A stretch of DNA of 64,000 nucleotides from Bradyrhizobium sp. CCBAU 51627 (GTDB lineage: Bacteria; Pseudomonadota; Alphaproteobacteria; Rhizobiales; Xanthobacteraceae). The DNA is taken from positions 1-64,000 of the forward strand of contig NZ_LBJG01000079.1 of the NCBI RefSeq assembly GCF_028128765.1. Reading direction: 5' to 3'. The notes under the pieces were generated by a model. That model did no database searches, had not been told where the DNA came from, and worked only from the letters and a program-made list of their open reading frames with translations. Both the position numbers and the translations under genes were made by a program. Numbering within the stretch: the first letter of the stretch is position 1; the number at the start of each line of letters is the position of its first letter. Positions 33,748 to 41,597 of the stretch are shown one piece after another.

Positions 33748-34290
33748 ATGCGACGCATCTTCTTAGTGCTGACCTGTTGCTTGTTGGGGATGGGCCTTGC
33801 GGCGTGTGACTACACGACGCGGGAGGCCGCAATCGTGGCCCCCGTGGATGCGGGCGGCCCGGACCCCGTCCAGGAGCCGACCGACGTCAAATATTACCCG
33901 TCGGACGAACCCGTTCGGCTGGGGCTGGAGCATTACAACCGCGGCAACTACGGGCTCTCCCAGCGCTATTTCAAGGACGCTGTCGAGAAATCACCGAAAG
34001 ACCTGACGGCCTGGACTGGACTCGCGGCGAGCTATGATCGGTTGCGTCGCTTTGATCTTGCCGATCAGGCTTATGCGCAGGCGATCCGGCTGGGGGGCGA
34101 GACCGTTCAAATCCTGAATGACCTGGGCTACTCGTACATGCTGCGCGGCAATCTGAGCGCGGCGCGGCGAAAGTTTGAGAAGGCTTACTCGCTCGATCCA
34201 GGCAACCCGGTGATCGCCAACAATCTCGAGCTTCTCAACGGCAGCCGTCGGTTCATCGAAAGGCCGCCGAATAATCAGCCATCGCCGTAG
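33748..34290 (+). CDS. tadD: TPR lipoprotein TadD
   Basis: A 180-residue lipoprotein starting at ATG 33748 behind GGGGCAGG. The lipobox is LAAC (Cys about 20). Tetratricopeptide repeats follow: LGLEHYNRGNYGLSQRYFKDAVEKSPKDLTAW, YDRLRRFDLADQAYAQAI and LGYSYMLRGNLSAARRKFEKAYSLDPGNP. TadD acts as pilotin-like factor for the secretin. An upstream in-frame ATG (33643) would bury the signal peptide and was rejected. Confidence 0.85.
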   Translation: MRRIFLVLTCCLLGMGLAACDYTTREAAIVAPVDAGGPDPVQEPTDVKYYPSDEPVRLGLEHYNRGNYGLSQRYFKDAVEKSPKDLTAWTGLAASYDRLRRFDLADQAYAQAIRLGGETVQILNDLGYSYMLRGNLSAARRKFEKAYSLDPGNPVIANNLELLNGSRRFIERPPNNQPSP

Positions 34291-34296
34291 TTTGAT

Positions 34297-34314
34297 ATGC
34301 ACGCTGGCGTGCAT
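34297..34314. terminator. Hairpin between convergent genes
   Basis: ATGCACG pairs with CGTGCAT around a CTGG loop, seven bases after the tadD stop and before the 3' end of the leftward gene. It is a possible bidirectional terminator, although T-runs are weak. Confidence 0.4.
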
Positions 34315-34364
34315 TAAGGGGCGCGCGCGATGCTGGCTTAGGCCGGCGGTGTTAGCCGCTTCGT

Positions 34365-34862
34365 TCAACTCGGCCCGATCACGACGTCAGCCTGACGGCT
34401 GCCGTTTCGGATGATGACGATGACGCCGCTGCGAATGGTAAATCTCGCGCCGAGCAGCTTTCGAACCTTCTCCGTGATCGGAGACGGGAAGGGGATTGTT
34501 TCTCCCGTGACGGGATCCCCAACCTTGATGGGTTCAGTCGCGGCGCCCGCAACCGGGGCCGGCTTGATATAGTCGCGGATAAGCTGAATCTCTTCGCGCG
34601 ATAGGGTGAGACCGGCTTGGTCGGGGCGATTCTCGGGCGGCGGCTTGGGTGTTTCACTGCTTGGCTTCTCACGGACCTCATTGGCACTTGCGATCTGATC
34701 GAGCCTGGCAATGTGCAGCTTGAGCGCGATGATCTCGCGCTGCAGCGTGGCGACTTCAGCCTTTAGCGCCGCCGCCTGCATGAAGACAATGGCCGCGCAA
34801 ACGCAGCTCACGACGGCGAGTACGCTCAGCAATGCGAGCAGCCAGCGCTCGATGTTTCCCAT
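34365..34862 (-). CDS. Single-pass membrane protein with coiled coil, unknown function
   Basis: Read from ATG 34862 the protein has 165 residues: a membrane segment at about 8-29 (LLALLSVLAVVSCVCAAIVF), a coiled coil (ALKAEVATLQREIIALKLHIARLDQIA), a Pro/Glu-rich linker and a C-terminal domain (LTLSREEIQLIRDYIKPAP, then LLGARFTIRSGVIVIIRNGSRQADVVI). The open frame continues upstream to 35183 with in-frame Met codons at 34955 and others, so a longer Arg-rich cytoplasmic N-terminus is possible. The C-terminal segment looks like a small beta domain found in uncharacterised rhizobial proteins. It converges with tadD. Confidence 0.65.
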   Translation of the reverse strand: MGNIERWLLALLSVLAVVSCVCAAIVFMQAAALKAEVATLQREIIALKLHIARLDQIASANEVREKPSSETPKPPPENRPDQAGLTLSREEIQLIRDYIKPAPVAGAATEPIKVGDPVTGETIPFPSPITEKVRKLLGARFTIRSGVIVIIRNGSRQADVVIGPS

Positions 34863-36138
34863 CGACCCGCCAGTCGCTTCGGGAAGTTGATCGCGCTGGA
34901 GATGTCCGCGCCAGATGCGGCGTCCTCGCCGCCGCCAATTTGCAATTGCGCTCATGCGTCCGGCCTGATCCGGCCCGGAACCGAAATGCGCGGACGACGA
35001 GACTTCTAGGGGCGGGTGAATGATGGGCGCGCTGCTGCTTTGATCGTCGCCCGGTTGCGGCGCTCGCTCCTCGCCGGCGCAATCGTCCTCCGGTGACTGG
35101 GCGGTGACGTGTGGATGAGTGCGGAACGGATCATCCTCCATCTGGTGATCAAGTCGTCCGATATCCGTTCGCGATGGAGCCATCTTTCAACTTCAGCGGT
35201 TGTTCTGCCCGAGGCATCGGTAACAGTCGTTGTGGAAGCTGCTCCTTTTTGAGTCCGACGCCGAATTTGCAAATCATCCCAGCAGATCTTGAAAACCGTG
35301 CCGATAAGCGAGGCTCCTGTCAATTGAGTACCGGTTCCATCTTTCGCTCGCGAATCCCTAAAGGTGACTTCGTCCGTCCGCGCGAAGACGAAACAAATGG
35401 TCCTGGATTGAAACCACTTTCCGGCAACTACGAAGTCAGGGAAAAACATGGCCGCGCTATTCTCCTCGTTCTCTCCAACTCGGAGCGTCGGCAATGTGGT
35501 CTCAACGGAATTTAGTTACACCAGTCATCATTTTGTGCTGCTCGGCCTTGAGCATAGCCACTCTCGTGATGATCGGAGCGTGGTGACCCCTGGGCACACG
35601 GACATGCGTGAAGAATTCACTTCTCTTGCTTTTCTGGCGATTACACTGGTGGGCGTCGCCTTGTTTAGCTCCGGCCTGCTCGCACTGGTCATTCTGGGGT
35701 AGAGCGCGGCCCGTCGCCTCGAAAGTGGCAGCGGCAAGGGGCGCGGTGTTTCTCTGATCGGCCGCCGCCGAGCATTGGCCGCCCTTCAGGCTCGTCCAGC
35801 GCCGAAGGGCCTTGCGACCACACCGATGCCGGTCGCCCGCAGATAAGGGACCCCAACGTCCCCGCATGAGCGCCAGGTTGCAGGGATTTAACTTGGTTCG
35901 CATTGAGTGCCACTTTAACGTTCCCGTTCCGTTAACCATTTACCGTCACGGACGCTCGGTCGTGATGGTCATCTCTTCGTCAACTGACCGGTTTTTCACT
36001 AGAACCCGCCAATGTTCGGCGACTTTCAGCGAGGTCAGGCCGCGGAAGATGCAGGCAGCCCATTGAAAACAAAGGCAAATAATACGGTGGCGACGGTCCG
36101 TGATCTCAGGCGAAACGCTCAAATTGGATACATGATCC
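34863..36138. other. Large intergenic region between Tad locus and histidine kinase gene
   Basis: About 1.3 kb without a convincing gene, apart from a possible upstream extension of the leftward gene to 35183. A 32-codon frame at 35604-35702 would encode a single hydrophobic helix (LAFLAITLVGVALFSSGLLALVIL) but has no ribosome binding site. AT-rich TTAACCATTTACC near 35935 may belong to a promoter. A response-regulator gene, expected before the kinase, is absent. Confidence 0.5.
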
Positions 36139-37599
36139 GTGACGGCATTCGGTAAACTCGTCCGCACCACGGCGTTCCGGCTGACGCTGGTTTATCTGCT
36201 GCTGTTCGCGATGTTTGCGGCCTCGCTGCTCGGCTATTTCGCCTGGAACACGCGGCGGCTGATCACCGAAGAGATCACGCAGACGGTGAATGCCGAGACC
36301 TCGGAGATCAACGAGATCTACGGCCGCCGCGGCCTGTTCGGCCTGGTGCGCACGATCGAGTACCGGGCGCTCCGGCCGGGCGCCAATCTGTATCTCGTGA
36401 CCACGCCGACCGGGCAGGCTGTTGCCGGCAATGTCGGCTCGCTCGCACCGGGCGTGATGGCGACGCGCGGCTGGTCGGAAACTGCCTATCGGCGCATCGA
36501 GGACGCGGACGACCGCGACCATCGTGCGCTGGTGCGCGTCACCGAGCTCGAGAACGGTTTCCGGCTCCTGATCGGCCGCGACCTCGCCGAGCGGCGACGC
36601 TTGTTCGGCATCGTCGCCAAGGCCGCGCAATGGTCGATCCTTATCGTCGTCGTGCTCGGCCTCGGTGGCGGCGTCTTCGTCGCGCGCAGGGTGCTGACGC
36701 GCATCGATGCGATGTCCGGCACCGCGCATCGCATCATGACCGGCGATCTCAGCGAGCGCCTGCCGGTCGGGCGCAGCGGCGATGAGCTCGACCGCCTCGC
36801 CGAGAACCTCAACGCCATGCTGGAGCGGATCGAGGCGCTGATGGCGGGGCTGAAGGAGGTCTCCGACAACATCGCTCATGACCTCAAGACGCCGCTGACC
36901 CGCCTGCGCAATCGTGCCGAGGAGGCGCTGGCGAAATCGGGCTGCGAGGCCGACTATCGTGCCGCGCTCGAGCGGACCATCGAGGAATCCGATGGACTGA
37001 TCCGCACCTTCAATGCGCTCTTGATGATCGCGCGCGCCGAGTCCGGCCAGGCCCGCGGCAACATGGATGATTTCGACGCCGCCGAGGTCGCGGGCGGCAT
37101 CCACGAGCTCTATGAGCCGCTCGCCGAAGATGACGGCATGACCTTGAAGGTGAGGGCCGAGCCGACGCCGGTTCACGCCAACCGCGAATTGATCAGCCAG
37201 GCGCTGGCCAATCTGGTCGAGAATGCGATCAAATACGGCAAGCCCGTCGCGCAGCCTGGTGGAACCGTGGTCAGCATGGACTCGCGGCAGATCACGATCG
37301 AGGCGAAGCGCGAGGGCGATCAGGTGCTGCTCAGCGTCACCGATCGCGGTCCCGGCATCCCCGAGGCGGATCGCAAGCATGCGGTCGAACGATTCGTGCG
37401 GCTCGAAGCGAGCCGCACGCTGCCGGGCTCAGGCCTCGGCCTCAGTCTCGCCTCGGCCGTTGCGACGCTGCATGGTGGCGAACTGCGGCTCGGCGACGCC
37501 CAGCCCGGTCTCGTCGCCACGCTGGTGCTGCCGGCGCGCGCGGGCGCCGGCGATAGGGTTGCTCCGCCAATACCGGATGTGCCACAGAAGGTGGCATGA
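36139..37599 (+). CDS. HAMP-containing sensor histidine kinase
   Basis: A 486-residue kinase, GTG start at 36139. Membrane helices at about 14-36 and 166-188 flank a periplasmic sensor. HAMP (VARRVLTRIDAMSGTAHRIMTGDLSERLP), then the H box SDNIAHDLKTPLTRLRNR, the N box LANLVENAIKYG, the G1 box DRGPGIP and G2 GSGLGLSLA follow. It resembles PhoR/QseC-type kinases. The last codons overlap glnE (ATGA). Most such kinases are preceded by their response-regulator gene; none is present upstream here. Confidence 0.85.
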   Translation: MTAFGKLVRTTAFRLTLVYLLLFAMFAASLLGYFAWNTRRLITEEITQTVNAETSEINEIYGRRGLFGLVRTIEYRALRPGANLYLVTTPTGQAVAGNVGSLAPGVMATRGWSETAYRRIEDADDRDHRALVRVTELENGFRLLIGRDLAERRRLFGIVAKAAQWSILIVVVLGLGGGVFVARRVLTRIDAMSGTAHRIMTGDLSERLPVGRSGDELDRLAENLNAMLERIEALMAGLKEVSDNIAHDLKTPLTRLRNRAEEALAKSGCEADYRAALERTIEESDGLIRTFNALLMIARAESGQARGNMDDFDAAEVAGGIHELYEPLAEDDGMTLKVRAEPTPVHANRELISQALANLVENAIKYGKPVAQPGGTVVSMDSRQITIEAKREGDQVLLSVTDRGPGIPEADRKHAVERFVRLEASRTLPGSGLGLSLASAVATLHGGELRLGDAQPGLVATLVLPARAGAGDRVAPPIPDVPQKVA

Positions 37600-40574
37600 A
37601 CCACTCCGCGCCGGGAAACGCGGACAAGACTGGGAAGAGCCTGGCCGCACGCTTCGCGGAGGCTCCCCATATTGCCGCTTCCGCAATCGATGAACGACGT
37701 CTTGAGACGTGGTTGGCCGAACTCGGGCCGGCACATCAGGCCCGTCTCGAGGCGCTGCTGGTCCACCCCTTCGCCCGGAACATCCTGACCGGCATCGCGG
37801 AATTCTCGCCCTATCTGTCCGATCTGGTGCGTGCCGATGTGCCGCGCCTGATCCGGCTGCTCGAATGCGATCCGGACGCACATCTCGCCGCACTGATAGC
37901 GGAGACCAGAGCCGCCGCGCTCGCCGCTCCCGACGAGGTGGAGGTGATGCGGCTGCTCCGCCGCATGAAGGCGGAGGCGGCGCTGTTGATTGCGCTGTGC
38001 GACATCGGTGGGGTCTGGCCAGTGATGCGGGTGACCGCGGCGCTGACCGACCTTGCCGTCTCCTCGGTACAGGCGGCGCTTCAACACCTGCTGCGACAGG
38101 AAGCCGCACGCGGCAAGCTCGTGCCATCAGATCCCGAGGCGCCGGACGTCGGCTGCGGCCTGATCGTGCTCGCCATGGGCAAGATGGGTGCGGGCGAGCT
38201 GAACTATTCCAGTGATATCGACCTCATCGTGTTCTTCGATCCGGATGCCACGACGCTCGCGCCTGATATCGAGCCGCAGCCGTTCTTCGTCCGGGTGACG
38301 CAGGGCCTGGCGCGTATTCTTCAGCAACGGACCTATGACGGTTACGTCTTCCGCGTCGATCTGCGGCTGCGACCCGATCCGTCCTCGACGCAGGTTGCGA
38401 TCTCGCGAGACGCCGCGCTGAACTATTACGAGCGGGAAGGGCGCACCTGGGAGCGCGCCGCGATGATCAAGGCGCGCGCCTGCGCCGGCGATGCCAGGGC
38501 GGGCGAGGCTCTGCTGGCCGAAATCGCGCCCTTCGTCTGGCGCAAGCATCTCGATTTCGCCGCGCTCGCGGACGTGCACGATATGAAGCGGCAGATGCAG
38601 ACCTATCGTGGCCAGAGCGAGATCGCGGTTGAGGGGCACAACGTCAAGGTCGGCCGCGGCGGCATCCGCGAGATCGAATTCTTCGCGCAGACCCAGCAGC
38701 TGATCGCCGGCGGCCGCCATCCGGAATTGCGGGTGCGGCCGACGCTGACTGCGCTCAACGTCCTGGCGTCCAGCAACTGGATCACCTCTGCCGCGCGTGA
38801 TGAACTGACCACGGCCTATGAATTCCTGCGCCGGGTCGAGCATCGTCTGCAGATGATCGCCGACGAGCAGACCCACGCTTTGCCCGAAGACAGGGACGCA
38901 GTCGAGCGCTTCGCCTGGTTCTCGGGCTACGACAATCGCGAGGCCTTCGCGTGCGACCTGCTGCGCCAGCTCGAGATCGTTCAGGGGCACTACGAGAAGC
39001 TTTTTGAAGGCGATGATCCAACCGGCACGGCCAAACTGCCGGCGCTTGACTACAGTGCAGGTCCGGAAGATCCACGCCTGCTGCAGCACCTGGCGGCGCT
39101 CGGTTTCAAGAAGCCCGCCGCGGTAGCGCAGACCGTTCGCGACTGGATCACCGGCGACTATCGCGCATTCCGCAATGAGGCGACGCGCAGCGCCTTCGTC
39201 GAGTTCGTGCCAGCCCTGATCGACGGCCTCGCACATGCCGAGGAGCCGGATCGCGCCGTCGTGGCATTCGATCAGTTCCTCGTGGCGCTCCAGCGCGGCG
39301 GGCGGCTGATCACGCTGCTCAGCCAGAACCGCGATCTCGTTGCGCTCGTGGCGCTGGTGCTGGGCGCGGCGCCCCGGCTTGGCGAGATGCTGGCGCGGCA
39401 GCCGCAGCTGATGGACGGCCTGATCGACCCTCGCTTCTTCGGCGCGATGCCGGATCGTCAGGAATTGTCGGCGCGGCTCGCGGCCACGGTGCAGGACGCG
39501 GGCTCCTACGAGGAGTTTCTGGACCGCCTGCGTCTCTTTGGGCAGGAAAGCCTGTTCCTGATCGGCACGCGCATCCTCTCGGGCACCGTCTCGGCGCAGC
39601 AGGCGAGCACGGCTTTCGCCGACGTTGCCGAAGGCATCGTTCACACCGTGCACGGCCTCGTCGCCGATCGCTTTGCAGCCCAGTACGGCCGGATCAAGGG
39701 ACAGGAGACCGCGATCATCGCGATGGGCCGGCTCGGCAGCCGCGAGATGACGGCATCCTCGGATCTCGATCTGATCCTGCTGTACGATTTCGACAGCGAG
39801 AATCCGGATTCCGACGGCCAGAAATCACTTCAGGGTGCGCATTATTTCGCCCGCTTCACCCAGCGTCTGATCAGCGCGTTCACGACCCGCACCAATTATG
39901 GCGTGCTCTACGAGATCGACATGCGGCTGCGGCCCTCCGGGCGCGCCGGTCCGGTGGCATCGAGCCTCGTCTCCTTCGCGGACTACCAGGCCAACGAGGC
40001 CTGGACCTGGGAGCACATGGCGTTGACGCGTGCGCGCGTGGTGTCGGCATCGCCGGAATTCCGGGACCGAATTCAGCTCGTCATCCGCGAGGTCCTGACC
40101 CGGCGTCGCGATCCCGCAATCATCGCCACCGATGTCGCGGACATGCGGCGCGCGATCGCGCAGGAGAAGGGCGAGACCGACCATTGGGATCTCAAATATG
40201 CCGCCGGCGGCATGGTCGACATCGACTTCATCGCGCAATATCTCCAGCTCGTGCATGCTCATGACAAGCCGGAGATTCTCGGCGTCGGCACGATACAGGT
40301 GCTGGAAAATGCATGCAGGCTCGGCGTACTCGCACAATCCGAGACCGAGATATTGCGCGCCGCCGCGCGGCTCTATCATGACCTGACGCAGATCTTAAGG
40401 CTCTGCGTCAGTGACCGCTTCAAGCCGGAGACGGCGGGCACCGACCTTCAGCGCGTGATGGCGCGCGCTGGCGATGCGCCGGATTTCTCCTCGCTGGAGG
40501 CGCGGGTGAAGGAGACGCAGAGCGAGGTGCGGCGCGTGTTCAGTGCGCTTCTGGAAGGGAAGTCGTCTGCTTGA
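37596..40574 (+). CDS. glnE: Bifunctional glutamine synthetase adenylyltransferase/deadenylase
   Basis: A 992-residue GlnE with two nucleotidyltransferase domains. The N-terminal (deadenylylase) domain holds GKMGAGELNYSSDIDLIVFFD at about 195-215. The C-terminal (adenylyltransferase) domain holds GRLGSREMTASSDLDLILLYD at about 710-730. Both GxxD-type metal motifs (SDIDLI and SDLDLI) are intact, as are the RVDLRLRPDPS and EIDMRLRPSG strands. It regulates glutamine synthetase by reversible adenylylation in response to PII and glutamine. It is coupled to the upstream histidine kinase and its 3' end overlaps fdsD on the other strand by 35 bp. Confidence 0.95.
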   Translation: MNHSAPGNADKTGKSLAARFAEAPHIAASAIDERRLETWLAELGPAHQARLEALLVHPFARNILTGIAEFSPYLSDLVRADVPRLIRLLECDPDAHLAALIAETRAAALAAPDEVEVMRLLRRMKAEAALLIALCDIGGVWPVMRVTAALTDLAVSSVQAALQHLLRQEAARGKLVPSDPEAPDVGCGLIVLAMGKMGAGELNYSSDIDLIVFFDPDATTLAPDIEPQPFFVRVTQGLARILQQRTYDGYVFRVDLRLRPDPSSTQVAISRDAALNYYEREGRTWERAAMIKARACAGDARAGEALLAEIAPFVWRKHLDFAALADVHDMKRQMQTYRGQSEIAVEGHNVKVGRGGIREIEFFAQTQQLIAGGRHPELRVRPTLTALNVLASSNWITSAARDELTTAYEFLRRVEHRLQMIADEQTHALPEDRDAVERFAWFSGYDNREAFACDLLRQLEIVQGHYEKLFEGDDPTGTAKLPALDYSAGPEDPRLLQHLAALGFKKPAAVAQTVRDWITGDYRAFRNEATRSAFVEFVPALIDGLAHAEEPDRAVVAFDQFLVALQRGGRLITLLSQNRDLVALVALVLGAAPRLGEMLARQPQLMDGLIDPRFFGAMPDRQELSARLAATVQDAGSYEEFLDRLRLFGQESLFLIGTRILSGTVSAQQASTAFADVAEGIVHTVHGLVADRFAAQYGRIKGQETAIIAMGRLGSREMTASSDLDLILLYDFDSENPDSDGQKSLQGAHYFARFTQRLISAFTTRTNYGVLYEIDMRLRPSGRAGPVASSLVSFADYQANEAWTWEHMALTRARVVSASPEFRDRIQLVIREVLTRRRDPAIIATDVADMRRAIAQEKGETDHWDLKYAAGGMVDIDFIAQYLQLVHAHDKPEILGVGTIQVLENACRLGVLAQSETEILRAAARLYHDLTQILRLCVSDRFKPETAGTDLQRVMARAGDAPDFSSLEARVKETQSEVRRVFSALLEGKSSA

Positions 40575-40776
40575 GCGCCTTGAGCGCTTCGAGCACGTTC
40601 GGTTCCAGTCCCGCTCCGCCGGCCTCCAGATGCGCGAAGATCGCGCGCTTCATCCGGGGATCCCAGAACTTCCTGATGTGGTCGGCGATCCCGGGCACGG
40701 CCTTGTCGTGACCCTGACTGCGGAAGAAGGTGCCGATCTGGTTGGCCATGTAGACGAGGCGGTCAGGCGACGACAT
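40540..40776 (-). CDS. fdsD: Formate dehydrogenase delta subunit
   Basis: A 78-residue protein, ATG 40776, with the FdsD pattern DRLVYMANQIGTFFRSQG, then GIADHIRKFWDPRMKRAIFAHLEAGGAGLEP. FdsD assists maturation or stability of the NAD-dependent molybdenum formate dehydrogenase. Last gene of the fds operon; overlaps fdhD by 14 bp at its start and the 3' end of glnE at its end. Confidence 0.9.
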   Translation of the reverse strand: MSSPDRLVYMANQIGTFFRSQGHDKAVPGIADHIRKFWDPRMKRAIFAHLEAGGAGLEPNVLEALKALKQTTSLPEAH

Positions 40777-41593
40777 CGATAATCTCCGTGGCACTATGAG
40801 CCGCAATGCGGCCGTGGTGCGTGAACACTTCGAACCCGTCACTGCGGGCAATTGCAATCAGCGTGATGCCCGCTGCGGTTGCGGTGCGGACCGCAAGCGC
40901 GGTGGGGGCGGAAACCGCGACCAGCACGGACGCGCCGATAGCGGCCGTCTTCTGCACCATCTCGACAGAGACGCGGCTCGTCAGCAGCACCATGCCGGTG
41001 CGCGCGTTCGTCCGGCCGCGCGCCAGCGCACCGGCGAGCTTGTCGAGGGCGTTATGGCGGCCGACGTCCTCGCGCAGGGCGGCAATGCCACGCGAGGGCG
41101 ACCAGAAGGCCGCGGCGTGGACCGCGCGGGTCTGCATGTTGATCGATTGCAGGGGGGTGATCGCCTGCATCGCCGCCATGATCTGCTGCGGCGTGAAGGT
41201 CTGCCCCTGCAGCACAATGGAAGCAGGCCGCACGGCTTCGGCGATGGATTCGATGCCACAGATGCCGCAGCCGGTGGGACCTGCAATGTGGCGCCGGCGC
41301 TCGCTGATGCGCGCGGCGTCCTCGGGCGCCAGCCACATGCGCAGCTCGATGCCCTCGTCGAGGCGGACCACATCGAGCGACTTGATGTCGTCGACCGATC
41401 TGATGATGCCTTCGTCCAGGCTGAAGCCGACCGCAAAATCCTCCAGGTTCTGGGGCGTCCCCATCATGACGGCGTAGGTGCCGCCATTATAGGTCAGCGC
41501 CAGGGGGGTCTCCTCGGGGATCAGTCGCGTTCCCTCGGACGCGACACTGTCGCGCCAGATTTCGCGGTCGATCGCCTGAACCGGCACGTGCAT
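40763..41593 (-). CDS. fdhD: Formate dehydrogenase sulfurtransferase FdhD
   Basis: A 276-residue FdhD. The hallmark GCGICG loop carries the two Cys that relay sulfur from a cysteine desulfurase to the bis-MGD cofactor; the DVGRHNALDKLAGA block is also diagnostic. ATG 41593 starts 4 bp after the fdsA stop; an upstream extension inside fdsA was not used. It is needed to make FdsA active. Confidence 0.95.
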   Translation of the reverse strand: MHVPVQAIDREIWRDSVASEGTRLIPEETPLALTYNGGTYAVMMGTPQNLEDFAVGFSLDEGIIRSVDDIKSLDVVRLDEGIELRMWLAPEDAARISERRRHIAGPTGCGICGIESIAEAVRPASIVLQGQTFTPQQIMAAMQAITPLQSINMQTRAVHAAAFWSPSRGIAALREDVGRHNALDKLAGALARGRTNARTGMVLLTSRVSVEMVQKTAAIGASVLVAVSAPTALAVRTATAAGITLIAIARSDGFEVFTHHGRIAAHSATEIIDVVA

Positions 41594-41597
41594 GCCG

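Noticed and set aside
35448..35702. 84-codon frame with a C-terminal hydrophobic helix
   Set aside because: No ribosome binding site and no sign of coding in its first half; kept only as a note in the intergenic entry.
38127..39653. 508-codon minus-strand frame opposite glnE
   Set aside because: Antisense shadow; glnE motifs are intact on the plus strand.
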